Assembly (NCBI GenBank): GCA_002686085.1
Contig: NZAC01000020.1
Coordinates: 1 to 42,657, forward strand
DNA length: 42,657 nt
Direction: 5' to 3'
DNA from: Roseibacillus sp.
Lineage (GTDB): Bacteria; Verrucomicrobiota; Verrucomicrobiia; Verrucomicrobiales; Akkermansiaceae
In this document: positions 33,455-42,019 of the stretch, piece after piece
Layout: every line of letters begins with the position of its first letter
Position numbering within the stretch: position 1 is the first letter of the stretch
Notes under the pieces: model-generated
The model's database searches: none
Seen by the model: only the letters and a program-made list of their open reading frames with translations
Told to the model about the DNA's origin: nothing
Translations under genes and position numbers: made by a program

Positions 33455-34471
33455 ATGGCCGTTCATAAAAACAGGCATTTCAATGAGTTCGTGCTTCGTG
33501 AGGAACTCAAAGAAGAGCTGAAGCGTATTGAGGCCCTTCGCAGGGAAACGGTGATCAGCCTCAGGAAGAGGAACTGGATCGTAAGAGGGCTACTCTTAGT
33601 AGTCGCCGTATCTCTCTTCCTTGTTTTATGGAGCACTCTCCCGCCCGTGGGAGCTCCGATGGGCCTGACTTTTGCGGTGTTGGGCCTGTCTCTAGGGGAG
33701 CTTTACCTGATCAAGGAAACTGGCGGGGCAAAACTACGCTACGCGCAGGAATATAAAAAGGCAGTGGGCATGCACCTTCTCAGCAAGCTGGAGCTCGATC
33801 TTGAGTATCGTCCGGACTTTGGCGTTACGGAGGAGACCTTTCTCTCGGCTGGTTTCTACTCAAGAAACGACTATACGACCTATTGGTCTGAAGACTGTCT
33901 CCAAGGACAGGTCGGGGGCACGCAGGTTCAGATGGCGGAAGTTCAGGCGAAGAGGGAGACAAAGGATTCGTTCACTGAGGTCTTTTGTGGATGGTTCATG
34001 ATGGCTGACTTCCCTCAGCCCTTTCAGGCGCCAGTGGTCGTGGAGCCTCGCTCAGGGAGGCCCCTGCTTTCGGGATTGTGGTCCTTACTTCCTCTGAGAA
34101 AGCAGCGTCCGCTTTCGTCTCAGAAGTTCGGAGAAAGCATGGAGGAGGAAGATGATTCGGAGTTCGAAAAAAGATTTGTCGTCCATGCCGCCGATCCGGA
34201 AGACCTCGCCGCTCTGCTAACTCCTGCGGTGAAGCAGCGGATGCTGGCATTCCGGGTCAGCCGGGGGAGCGGGGTGCGTTTCGCTTTCAGGAACAACCAG
34301 CTCATGATCGCGATTCCTAACCGGGTTAAAGGCAAGGACTGGTTTGATCCCAGTCCGAGCAAGCCCGCATCGGACCTTCTGCAGCTTAATGCGATCGCGG
34401 GATCTTTCCTGAAACAAACCTCGGAATGCTTTGAGATCGTGGCGAAGCTCAATTTGGACAAAGGGACCTGA
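33455..34471 (+). CDS. DUF3137 family membrane protein (copy 2)
   Basis: A 338-residue paralogue of the 28799-29767 product. Shared landmarks are the two N-terminal membrane segments (here about 43-60 and 67-85), the RYAQEYKKAVGMHLLSKL / YCEAYKSQVIPALVRSL region, the Y-S-R-N-D-Y / Y-R-S-G-L-Y segment, DDSEFEKRFVVHAADPEDLAAL, and NQLMIAIPNRVKGKDWFDP. It starts at an ATG preceded closely by GGAGGT, 23 bases after the DUF1501 gene. The two copies therefore flank the DUF1549/1553-DUF1501 pair. Function unknown. Confidence 0.85.
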   Translation: MAVHKNRHFNEFVLREELKEELKRIEALRRETVISLRKRNWIVRGLLLVVAVSLFLVLWSTLPPVGAPMGLTFAVLGLSLGELYLIKETGGAKLRYAQEYKKAVGMHLLSKLELDLEYRPDFGVTEETFLSAGFYSRNDYTTYWSEDCLQGQVGGTQVQMAEVQAKRETKDSFTEVFCGWFMMADFPQPFQAPVVVEPRSGRPLLSGLWSLLPLRKQRPLSSQKFGESMEEEDDSEFEKRFVVHAADPEDLAALLTPAVKQRMLAFRVSRGSGVRFAFRNNQLMIAIPNRVKGKDWFDPSPSKPASDLLQLNAIAGSFLKQTSECFEIVAKLNLDKGT

Positions 34472-34484
34472 GGCGCGGCAAAGT

Positions 34485-34574
34485 GTCAGGGAACCGCGGC
34501 AAAGCCGGACAGGCTACCGTTGCTTCCTTTCGGACCTGGCGGATTTCACCAGCCGTCCCTCCACGGCCCCTGAC
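34485..34574 (-). ncRNA. ffs: Signal recognition particle RNA (4.5S, small bacterial type)
   Basis: The minus strand contains CCAGGTCCGAAAGGAAGCAA (near 34539-34520), the conserved apical domain that binds Ffh (E. coli: AGGTCCGGAAGGAAGCA). The flanks pair as required for a long hairpin: GTCAGGG (34574-34568) with CCCTGAC (34491-34485), then GCCGTGG with CCGCGGTT. This gives a core of about 90 nucleotides. The exact transcript ends are not defined. It lies between the convergent DUF3137 and sulfatase genes, on the sulfatase strand. Confidence 0.92.
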
Positions 34575-34636
34575 GCCGGCACTCTAGGGGTGAGGAGCAC
34601 TGATGCAAGGCGCGAGTTTCCGGTAGAAGCAGGATC

Positions 34637-36190
34637 TTATTTGCGCTCCCGAAGGTTTTCGAGGAACGAGGAGGCCGTGGCATGCCAGCGATTTTTCATC
34701 TCCTCGACCCGCTTGGGATGGATACGGGCGAGGTTTCTTGTCTCGGTCCGGTCAGAAGCAAGGTTATAGAGCTCCCATGGATCTCCCTCGGCGGCCACCA
34801 GCTTCCAGTCTCCGCTCCGCAGGGCGCGATGGCCCTCGTGGAGCCACCAGAGGTGCTCATGAAGGGGCTTCCCGTCACCGTCGAAGGTAGCCTTCAGAGA
34901 CCGCCCGGGTGCGGGCTCTTTTTGAGCGGGCTTCAATCCGGCGAGATCAAGGAGAGTTGGGGTGAGGTCAATGACATGGGCAGGTGTGCGTCTCAGGGCG
35001 TTGCGCTCCTTGATGCCCGCGGGCCAGTGAGCGATAAAGGGGGTGGCACATCCCCCTTCGTGGACCCACGTCTTGTGGCGGCGAAAGGGGGTATTGCATG
35101 CGGTGGACCAGCCCGGGCCAAGGCAAAGGTAAGTGGAGGCGGAACCGGCTGGGGCGTTGGGATCGTGGCCATCTGCCCGGACCATAATTTCGGCACTGGC
35201 CCCATTATCGGAGAGAAAAATTACGAGGGTGTTGTCCCACGCGTCCATGGTGCGCAGCTGCTGGAGGATTCGGCCGATCTCCTGGTCCATCCGTTCCACC
35301 ATTGCAGCATGGATGGCCATCTTGGACTGCTGGAAGGCTTGCTGCTCTTCGCTGAGCTCGTCCCAAGGGAGAGGGCGATTCACCTCACCAGGCCCAAGGA
35401 TTTCAAGATGCTTAGGAAAATGGTAAGGAGGACCAAGTTCTCTCTCGGCCTCAGGGAGTGCCCCGCTCGCGATTCCGAGTTTCTGGATTCGGCGCCACCG
35501 CTGGGTGCGGATTCGGTCCCAACCTATCTGGTAGCGGGCTTCGCACTTTGCGATGTCTTCAGGAAGAGCGTGCAGCGGAAAATGCGGAGCTGCGAAGGCG
35601 ACATATTGAAAAAATGGAGTGCCTCGGTGATCGGCCGCGTGCTCCTTGAGATGGTCAATGGCCGCATCAGCTACCGCGACAGTTCCATAGTAGCCAGAGC
35701 CTCGCTGAATGGGAGGGAGTTTCATATCGTCCTTCCAATGTGTTTGTGGACTGAAGAAGCGGCCCTGGTCCTTGAGGTAATAGGAATGCTCAAAGCCGTT
35801 GCGGAGGGGCATTCCGTCAAGGTGCCACTTGCCTGAGTGATAACAGCGGTAGCCTGCCTCTTTGAGAGTCACGGAAACAAGTGGGGCCCACTCAGGCCTG
35901 CTCCCCCTGGTTTTGCTCCCCGGCAGATTATCACGGCGGATCTGTTGAGCGTAGTAGCCGGTGAGCAGTGCGGCCCGCGTGGGCCAACATCGGGCCGTAT
36001 TGTAAAACTGGGTATAACGTAGCCCTTCCTTGGCCAGGCGGTCGAGGTTGGGTGTCTGGATCTCTCCTCCATAGCATCCCAGATCGGAGTAGCCGAGATC
36101 GTCGGCCATGATCAGCAGCACATTGGGTGTTGGCGCTGCTGCTGCCAGCCCGGAGAGGCCGAGGAAGATGAGAATAGAGGGCCAGAGCAT
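34637..36190 (-). CDS. Exported sulfatase (arylsulfatase type)
   Basis: A 517-residue type I sulfatase with signal peptide (MLWPSILIFLGLSGLAAAA). It starts the mature fold with PNVLLIMADDLGYSDLGCYGG (metal-binding aspartates). The maturation motif is C68-W-P-T-R in ARCWPTRAALLTGYY, where the cysteine is converted to formylglycine. Further signatures are HSGKWHLDG, FLSDNGASAE and HEGGCATPFIAHWP. Such enzymes remove sulfate from polysaccharides or aryl sulfates in the periplasm or outside. Substrate cannot be told from sequence. The anaerobic or aerobic maturase is not in the window. Confidence 0.95.
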   Translation of the reverse strand: MLWPSILIFLGLSGLAAAAPTPNVLLIMADDLGYSDLGCYGGEIQTPNLDRLAKEGLRYTQFYNTARCWPTRAALLTGYYAQQIRRDNLPGSKTRGSRPEWAPLVSVTLKEAGYRCYHSGKWHLDGMPLRNGFEHSYYLKDQGRFFSPQTHWKDDMKLPPIQRGSGYYGTVAVADAAIDHLKEHAADHRGTPFFQYVAFAAPHFPLHALPEDIAKCEARYQIGWDRIRTQRWRRIQKLGIASGALPEAERELGPPYHFPKHLEILGPGEVNRPLPWDELSEEQQAFQQSKMAIHAAMVERMDQEIGRILQQLRTMDAWDNTLVIFLSDNGASAEIMVRADGHDPNAPAGSASTYLCLGPGWSTACNTPFRRHKTWVHEGGCATPFIAHWPAGIKERNALRRTPAHVIDLTPTLLDLAGLKPAQKEPAPGRSLKATFDGDGKPLHEHLWWLHEGHRALRSGDWKLVAAEGDPWELYNLASDRTETRNLARIHPKRVEEMKNRWHATASSFLENLRERK

Positions 36191-36315
36191 GAGTTGGAGT
36201 CACTCTAGCTTGGAGGTCCCGCGTTCCGAAGGAAAATGACTGTAGGGATTTGGGAGGATGGAGAGGCCAAGGACAAAAGGGTGTGTGTCGCCTCTATCCG
36301 ATGCTAGCGTGCTTC

Positions 36316-37743
36316 ATGAGCCGAATCTTCCTCCAGGAACTCTTGGTGTTTACGGTCTGCCTTGCCCTTTCTTCGGCAGGGCGCACCACAGAAATTACCG
36401 AATTTCGCGTGGTTTCTCCGGGGGAAGTGGAAATCACCTTTACCAGTGATGCTGGTGTTCTCTACGACGTCCTGGGGAGTGAGGACCTGAGGAACTTTTC
36501 CGTGCTCACCCGGGTATCGGGGAGCGGGGATCAGACCCGGGTGGCTGTGCAGGTGCCAGTGGGGCAGACGGAACGTCGCTTTTTCCGGATCCGCAATCCG
36601 CAGCTTCCTCCAACCCCGGAATGGTTCCGCTCATACGGGGGCTCAGGTGAAGAGTCGCATGGGCATTACATTCTCGCCTGCGAAGATGGAGGAGTTCTTC
36701 AGGTGGGAGAGACAGGCTTTCTCCCCAATACCCGGATTCTCGCCATTAAACTGGATCAGGAGGGTCGTCTTGAGTGGCGACAGGAGTATTCCAACCGGTC
36801 CACAGGAGCGTCTGGCCATGGAACCTACAATCTTGGAAATTCCGTGCTTGAAGTGGACGAGGCCTATTGGATTGCGGGGGCGATTAATCGCAATAGCGCG
36901 GCTATCAAGGTGAACAAGGGCACTGGGGAAGCGGAGCTCGTCAAGACTCATAGCAATGGCGGATACGATGCCTATGAACATATGGTAGAGACCGACGGAG
37001 GGCTGATAGCGGTTGGCTATACGAATGCAGAGGACCGGGAGAACACCTTTTTTGCCGAAGGGCGTGGCTACCTGGCCTTTCTTGACCCCGAGGGAAACAA
37101 GACCGGAGGGAGAAGCCTTCGTGACGACCTCGCACAGGCCTACCGGATTGCAAAGCACGAACAGGCTCTGATTGTCTCGGGCCTTGTCTGGAATGAGGAT
37201 GACAATCTGGATTTCGGCCTGCTGAAGCTCAATGCCGATGGCAGCCGGGTATGGGGGCGCCTTTTTGGAGGGGCCCGGGATGATCATTGTTTCGGAATGG
37301 ATCTAGGCGCGGATGGGTCAATCTTTCTCACGGGGCACACCCTCTCCGGAACAATCAACTGGCAGACCTATACCATGAAACTGGATCATGATGGGATTCT
37401 GCAATGGGAGCGAAAGAGGGGAAACCCTCGCGGATTTGATCCCCGCTTTATTCACGATGAAGCGTGGGGTGTTCGTGCCACCCCGGACGGAGGCTGCATT
37501 CTCACGGCTGGGACGGGAGATGAGTATGGCAGCTATTCAGAGACTATCGGCTCAGATGTATCTGACCAGTGGGAGGTGTATGTGATCAAATATGGCCCGG
37601 AGGGGGGCCTGGAATGGGAGGCCACTTATGAAGCTGAGGAAGGAGACTGGGCGGGGGAGGACTTGGCCCTGACTCGAGACGGAGGGGTGATTATCGCGGT
37701 AGATAGCTCACAGTTCGGGTTTCTTAAGTTACCTTCTTTTTAG
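36316..37743 (+). CDS. Exported beta-propeller-like repeat protein
   Basis: A 475-residue protein with a signal peptide (MSRIFLQELLVFTVCLALSS). An N-terminal beta domain (~25-90, EITFTSDAGVLYDVLGSEDL to RRFFRIRNP) resembles a module frequent in verrucomicrobial secreted proteins. It is followed by about six to seven repeats of the form GGxxxxxGxxxxxxxDxxxxKLDxxGxxxWxRxYGG, e.g. YTMKLDHDGILQWERKRG, FGLLKLNADGSRVWGRLFGG and VYVIKYGPEGGLEWEATYE. This suggests a beta propeller. No enzymatic motif; binding or surface role is plausible. In-frame starts also exist upstream at 36301 and 36250 (TTG). Confidence 0.75.
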   Translation: MSRIFLQELLVFTVCLALSSAGRTTEITEFRVVSPGEVEITFTSDAGVLYDVLGSEDLRNFSVLTRVSGSGDQTRVAVQVPVGQTERRFFRIRNPQLPPTPEWFRSYGGSGEESHGHYILACEDGGVLQVGETGFLPNTRILAIKLDQEGRLEWRQEYSNRSTGASGHGTYNLGNSVLEVDEAYWIAGAINRNSAAIKVNKGTGEAELVKTHSNGGYDAYEHMVETDGGLIAVGYTNAEDRENTFFAEGRGYLAFLDPEGNKTGGRSLRDDLAQAYRIAKHEQALIVSGLVWNEDDNLDFGLLKLNADGSRVWGRLFGGARDDHCFGMDLGADGSIFLTGHTLSGTINWQTYTMKLDHDGILQWERKRGNPRGFDPRFIHDEAWGVRATPDGGCILTAGTGDEYGSYSETIGSDVSDQWEVYVIKYGPEGGLEWEATYEAEEGDWAGEDLALTRDGGVIIAVDSSQFGFLKLPSF

Positions 37744-37790
37744 GTGCTAAATTCGTCGATTTGCGATGAGGCGGAGACGGAGGGATTTCC

Positions 37791-38489
37791 ATGGATCCTT
37801 TCCCCTTTACTTCCCCGGTCAGAATGACGACTACGACTCCTGTTGTGAGAACCATTAAACCCGCTCTTGTCGCCCTTGTCCTTGCTCTTGGCTCCAGTGT
37901 CAGCCAAGCAGAAATCGGATCAAACGAGAGTGCGGGAGAGTTTCATACGACGATTGGAATCATTCACGGGTTGGGAGAGGTTGTGGGAACCGGTCTCGCT
38001 GCTGACGGCGAGGGGTTCCTAGTTTCCGTGGGATACAACTACACCGATGATCTGAGCCTCAATGGAAGATATGAGGTGGCAGATTTTGATATTTATCAGA
38101 ATTTTCGTCTGACTCTTGATCGAAAGTTCGACCTCACCGATGATCTTTCGCTGCACCTGCTCGGGGGCTACACTTGGCAGAACCTTCTGGCAAGGAGCGT
38201 TGAAACGGATGCCATCCTGACTAACGCCGGCCTGTGCTGGGAACGAGGATCCTGGTTCTTCGGAGCGAACTACTCCCGCGTCTTCGCGCTCGATACCTCA
38301 ACCAATTTTCGAGACCGGGGGCTCTCGACCGACCTTCCCGAGAAGCATTCGGACCTGTTCGAGGTCATCGCAGGTTACCGCATGAGTGAGAATTGTTCCG
38401 TCATTCTCAGCTATGAAAGGCAGTTTGGTGGGGACACCCAGATTCAGATGAAGAAGCACGTGGTGCTTGGAGTCCGGCTGAAGCTGTAA
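37791..38489 (+). CDS. Outer-membrane beta-barrel protein (porin-like)
   Basis: A 232-residue protein with a long signal sequence (core KPALVALVLALGSSVSQA) and a mature part of alternating polar/hydrophobic strands with aromatic girdles. Examples are VSVGYNYTDDLSLNGRYEVA, LHLLGGYTWQNLL, WFFGANYSRVFAL and VIAGYRMSENCSVILSYERQF. It ends VVLGVRLKL, as a final barrel strand would. An ATG at 37791 is preceded by GGAGGG; an ATG at 37824 would shorten the leader. About eight to ten strands are expected. It lies 47 bases after the repeat-protein gene. Family not identified. Confidence 0.75.
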   Translation: MDPFPFTSPVRMTTTTPVVRTIKPALVALVLALGSSVSQAEIGSNESAGEFHTTIGIIHGLGEVVGTGLAADGEGFLVSVGYNYTDDLSLNGRYEVADFDIYQNFRLTLDRKFDLTDDLSLHLLGGYTWQNLLARSVETDAILTNAGLCWERGSWFFGANYSRVFALDTSTNFRDRGLSTDLPEKHSDLFEVIAGYRMSENCSVILSYERQFGGDTQIQMKKHVVLGVRLKL

Positions 38490-38518
38490 GCCATCCTCCG
38501 GCACTTGCAGAGGATCGC

Positions 38519-40819
38519 CTACTTGGCCAGGCGCAGGAGCGCTGCATCGAGGACACTATCAGATTTCCCCATACGGTCTCGAGGGGTGGCTTCCATCACG
38601 ACGTCCGGAGGAACGCCGAGGCCATCAAACGGTTCTCCGGATGGCCGGAATTTGGCGGTCTGACAAAGGACGACCTCCAATCCGGTGTTTGGAAGGGTGT
38701 AGCTGTCCATCCAGCCGTTGCCTCCTCCACTTGCCGTGCCCATCAGAGTTGTGTTGGGCAGGCCCTTGAAGCCGCCGAGGAAAATGTCGCTGGCACTGAA
38801 CGAGCCGCTATCCTGGAGGATAATGAGAGGTTTTTCATAGTAGTAGGCTTCGGGGTTCATTGTGGAGTCGAAGGCAAGGACGTAGAGATCGCTGAATTTT
38901 CCCGCTGGCAGAGCCCATGTGGGCTTGAACGCCTTGATCGCATCTCCGATGTATTTTCGCTGAGCTTCTGTTTTCCAGTGAGACGAGGTCACCGGTTGGG
39001 CAGACATGCTGGACATATTAAATCCGTCCGGCATGGGCTTGGGTAGCTCCATTGGCTTCCTGTAGGCCGAGAATTCGATGATGCGCATTGGGTCTCCGGG
39101 CTTCAGAAAATAGGGCATGAGGGTTAAAAGGATGTTTTTGGACCCCCCAGGGTTGCCTCGGACATCGATGATTATTCCTCTAGTGTCTCTAAACTGTTTC
39201 ATCAATCGGTTGAGCTGTGAAAGAAAGCGGCTACTCCCGGTCATTTGGGGAAGCCTGATGTAGCCAACCTCATCAATCCTGCGGCTGTCTCCCTTTGGGA
39301 ACTCGGCTTCTCTCTGGGGCCGCCGGGCTACCTCCACTTCCATCTTTCTGGTGCTTTTCCGGTTTTTTGATACCAGTTCGAGTTGGATCGTGTCCTTCGC
39401 GGGAAGTCCTAATTCCGCGCGAATATAATTCACATAGCTGAGCATCTGAAGGGATTGGCGTAGCCTCCACTGGGGAGACTCCTTTACCACGGTGTAGGAG
39501 GCGACTTCCAGCCACTCGGCGATGGGGCGTCCATCGATCGAGGTGACATAAGGGTGTTTCGGGTCGAGGAAGCTCTCTCCATCAGTCAGGTAAACTCGGC
39601 TCTTGTAGCTGCCGGCCACGAAGGGGGCATAGCCGCGGGGCATATACTGCGAAGGTGGGGAGGCTAATCGAGCATGCCCGTCACAAAAGAGGCTGATGAG
39701 TTTGGCCAGTTGAAGGCGGAACTGATTGAGCGAGGTCTCTTCGTCGAGGGAGCCTCGAATGGCATCAAGCGCTCCCCGGTAGTCAACGGGACGGAGCTCC
39801 AGATAGGAGAAGCACTTTATGAGAACATGCTCCAGATAGTCGAGGTCCTCTTCCAGGTCCTTGCGGGAAACAAGCTCGGACTCTCTCAGCTCGGGCTTGG
39901 TGACAAGAAACTTATGCTCTGCCGCGATGTCCTCCTTCCTCTCCCTCGCGATGGAAGCGGGATCAAAGAGAACACCGGAGAGGACGTGCGTCTTGATGTA
40001 GGAGCGTACCACCTGGCGGTCCGTGGGTGCCACCTCGTAGGCCTTCTTTACGAAAGGTAAACCGCGTTTCGGCTCTCCGAGTCCCTCAGCATACACCTGC
40101 CAACCAAGCATTGCCATGGTGCGGGCATACTCAGGGTGGTCCTGCGACATCTGGGACAGCAGGCGGGAACCTTCCTCGGCGTCACCGCGCTGGAGGGCAC
40201 GCATTCCCTCCCGGTAGGGGTCGAGGACGGGTTTCTCACCCTCTTCAAGTCCGGAGAGCTTGAGATCGAGGTAGAGGTCGCTGCTGGTCGGACCGGCTTG
40301 ATGAACCTCTACTGCAATGGTGTTGACCGCGCCATACTTGAGGGAGTCGGTCGGGATGGTGGTAACCAGTTCACCGCTTTCCCTGACTGCTCTGATGGCC
40401 GCACTCTCTGGTGTCAGCGGGCCCTCCTCAAGGTTGCCCCGCGCCACTTCCTCCCCGTTAAGGTAGACAGAAACTCCGTCATCGTAGGACACCATGAGGC
40501 CCAGTTTTGTAAATTCATTTTCTCCTTTCGGAGGGGCTTGGAACGTGGCGCGGAAATAGGCGGTGAGAGGTTTGTTCCCGGGATCGTCACCGAATAGGAT
40601 CCGAGTCTCCACATCGTCCTTTCCGTAGCCAAGGGGGGCTTTGCCCTTTTTCCATTCCGAATCGTCAAACCCGGGGGCGGTCCACTCTTCCCCGGGAACG
40701 GCCTTGCCGTCGAGGTAGCGCCAGGTGGTTTCTCCGCCTGCGGGGAGCAGGGTTGTTTCTGCGCTGGTGACCCCGACTACGATCCACAGGCAGGAAATTA
40801 CAAACTTGGCCGCTTTCAT
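38519..40819 (-). CDS. Large exported S41-family serine peptidase
   Basis: A 766-residue exported protein (signal peptide MKAAKFVISCLWIVVGVTSA). Residues ~25-190 are a carbohydrate-binding-like beta-sandwich seen in many PVC proteins (WRYLDGKAVPGEEW, FDDSEWKKGKAPLGYG, VSVYLNGEEVARGNL). Residues ~200-270 look like a tetratricopeptide-type helical section. The C-terminal S41 domain (~340-750) has IIIDVRGNPGGSKNILLTL, the active-site block QDSGSFSASDIFLGG, and TASGGGNGWMDSYTLPNTG. No PDZ domain is obvious. S41 enzymes (C-terminal processing/tricorn-like) degrade or process envelope proteins. Its stop lies 29 bases from that of the convergent beta-barrel gene. Confidence 0.9.
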   Translation of the reverse strand: MKAAKFVISCLWIVVGVTSAETTLLPAGGETTWRYLDGKAVPGEEWTAPGFDDSEWKKGKAPLGYGKDDVETRILFGDDPGNKPLTAYFRATFQAPPKGENEFTKLGLMVSYDDGVSVYLNGEEVARGNLEEGPLTPESAAIRAVRESGELVTTIPTDSLKYGAVNTIAVEVHQAGPTSSDLYLDLKLSGLEEGEKPVLDPYREGMRALQRGDAEEGSRLLSQMSQDHPEYARTMAMLGWQVYAEGLGEPKRGLPFVKKAYEVAPTDRQVVRSYIKTHVLSGVLFDPASIARERKEDIAAEHKFLVTKPELRESELVSRKDLEEDLDYLEHVLIKCFSYLELRPVDYRGALDAIRGSLDEETSLNQFRLQLAKLISLFCDGHARLASPPSQYMPRGYAPFVAGSYKSRVYLTDGESFLDPKHPYVTSIDGRPIAEWLEVASYTVVKESPQWRLRQSLQMLSYVNYIRAELGLPAKDTIQLELVSKNRKSTRKMEVEVARRPQREAEFPKGDSRRIDEVGYIRLPQMTGSSRFLSQLNRLMKQFRDTRGIIIDVRGNPGGSKNILLTLMPYFLKPGDPMRIIEFSAYRKPMELPKPMPDGFNMSSMSAQPVTSSHWKTEAQRKYIGDAIKAFKPTWALPAGKFSDLYVLAFDSTMNPEAYYYEKPLIILQDSGSFSASDIFLGGFKGLPNTTLMGTASGGGNGWMDSYTLPNTGLEVVLCQTAKFRPSGEPFDGLGVPPDVVMEATPRDRMGKSDSVLDAALLRLAK

Positions 40820-41226
40820 CCTGGCGCACGCTAGAACAGGAAAGCCTGTAGAGAACAGGCCAAATTAGGGGTAAACTACGCGGGTTCACCGACGTGGCAC
40901 TAATCTTAAACCCGGATGCAGGAAACCCGGCGATAAGATCCCGGCCATACGAATTCAAAAGGGCCACTCTTTTTCACTTCACCTGCCTGCCCCGTGTAGA
41001 AACCAAGATAAGGATCGTGGTTAAGCTCCTACAATTCTGCTCCTTCTTTGTAATAGTATGCCTTGGCTCAGGGGATAGGATTAAGGAATCATGAAGAGGC
41101 GGGTGTTACTGCTTGGAGTCTCCACACTCGGCGGGCGCGGGGAAAAAGAGAAATCGATCGATAATACCGAGCGCACTAGTTCAAGGGAAGTGCTCTAATC
41201 GCATTTAGACCTCGGAAGGGAAAATC
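40820..41226. other. Intergenic region upstream of the zinc-ribbon membrane protein
   Basis: About 400 bases between divergent genes. I see no supported gene or RNA. A 35-codon ATG frame (41091-41198, beginning MKRRVLLLGV) and a 66-codon frame (40894-41094) are open but show no family resemblance. The sequence around 41020-41070 is AT-richer than its surroundings and may hold promoters. Confidence 0.45.
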
Positions 41227-41772
41227 ATGAGCCTTTGGTCAGAGCCGGAAGTGCCCAAGGAAATGCCGTGCGAGAAATGCGGGCAAATGACCCCTTTCAA
41301 TGGGCTCATCCGGGCAGGTCGCGTGCCGTGTGTACATTGCGGGGCTCCCCGGCCTCACACTCCACTCCGGACCGGGTGCTGGCACCTCATCATGCTGGTT
41401 TTTTTTGTGGGGGCGATCCCGGTGGCCCTGATCGCCGGGGAAGGGGCAATCGGGGTCATCTTCCCTCTCTTTCTACTGCTGTTCCTGGGGATGTTTCTCG
41501 TGTTTATCGTCGGGTGCCTGATCTGCAGGTGGAAGGGAAATCTTCGGTCCTACTCGCTGTCATTTTTGATCGGCATCCTTGTGGCGGCTGGATCCTTGTG
41601 TGTCCTCTACGCCATGGGATCCGGGACAAAAGCCGGGATGATCCCGGCGCTCGTAGTCATGGCGCTGCTCTTCTTTGTCGTTCTGTCCCGAATCCGAATG
41701 CTTGACCAAACCGACGATCCTGCAGTGCAGGAGCAAAAGTCCGGATCCATGAAGAACTCCTCAGAGCAGTAG
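41227..41772 (+). CDS. Zinc-ribbon integral membrane protein, function unknown
   Basis: A 181-residue protein. The N-terminus has two CxxC pairs (MPCEKCGQMTPFNGL and VPCVHCGAPRPH), a zinc-ribbon-type metal site. About four membrane helices follow (~52-70, 75-98, 107-130, 136-157), then a short polar tail. Such proteins are widespread in PVC bacteria without known role. Start ATG at 41227 follows an AAGGGAAAATC purine-rich tract. An overlapping frame at 41235 is a shadow. Confidence 0.75.
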   Translation: MSLWSEPEVPKEMPCEKCGQMTPFNGLIRAGRVPCVHCGAPRPHTPLRTGCWHLIMLVFFVGAIPVALIAGEGAIGVIFPLFLLLFLGMFLVFIVGCLICRWKGNLRSYSLSFLIGILVAAGSLCVLYAMGSGTKAGMIPALVVMALLFFVVLSRIRMLDQTDDPAVQEQKSGSMKNSSEQ

Positions 41773-41848
41773 GAGCGGTCCAGGCTGTTATCTGAAAAAT
41801 CTGAGAAAAGAAAAAATCGGCCCAGAGCGTCACGGTAGTAAGAGTAAC

Positions 41849-41951
41849 AGGCAGTTAATCAACGGAGTGAGATCCAAGGCTCTGCATAAAAACAAAATTT
41901 AGAACCTAGGCCTCTGCGATCTCACCCGTTGTGAAGACTGCCTCATTTTTT
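41849..41951 (+). ncRNA. Structured RNA element or extended terminator, unassigned
   Basis: Three nested perfect inverted repeats bracket a ~40-base AT-rich centre: AGGCAGT (41849-41855)/ACTGCCT (41937-41943), CAACGG (41860-41865)/CCGTTG (41926-41931) and GTGAGATC (41867-41874)/GATCTCAC (41918-41925). They are separated only by a small internal loop and one bulged base. TTTTTT follows at 41946-41951, so the element would end transcription on the plus strand. It starts 76 bases after the zinc-ribbon gene. It lacks T-loop and tRNA features. It could be a small RNA or simply a long terminator hairpin. Confidence 0.55.
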
Positions 41952-42019
41952 AGCCGTCATCACAGCGGCGGGGTTTGCCGCAGCGACTAGCAGAGGCATC
42001 AAGAGCTTCGAGCGGGAGC

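Noticed and set aside
41849-41951. Candidate tRNA-Sec (selC)
   Set aside because: The 8-base outer stem near GTGAGATC was suggestive given the selenoproteins, but there is no T-loop, no UCA anticodon loop in place and no CCA-type end.
41952-42019. GC-rich hairpin (GCGGC/GCCGC) just after queA
   Set aside because: The stem is short and lacks a T tract on the queA strand, so it is not listed as a terminator.
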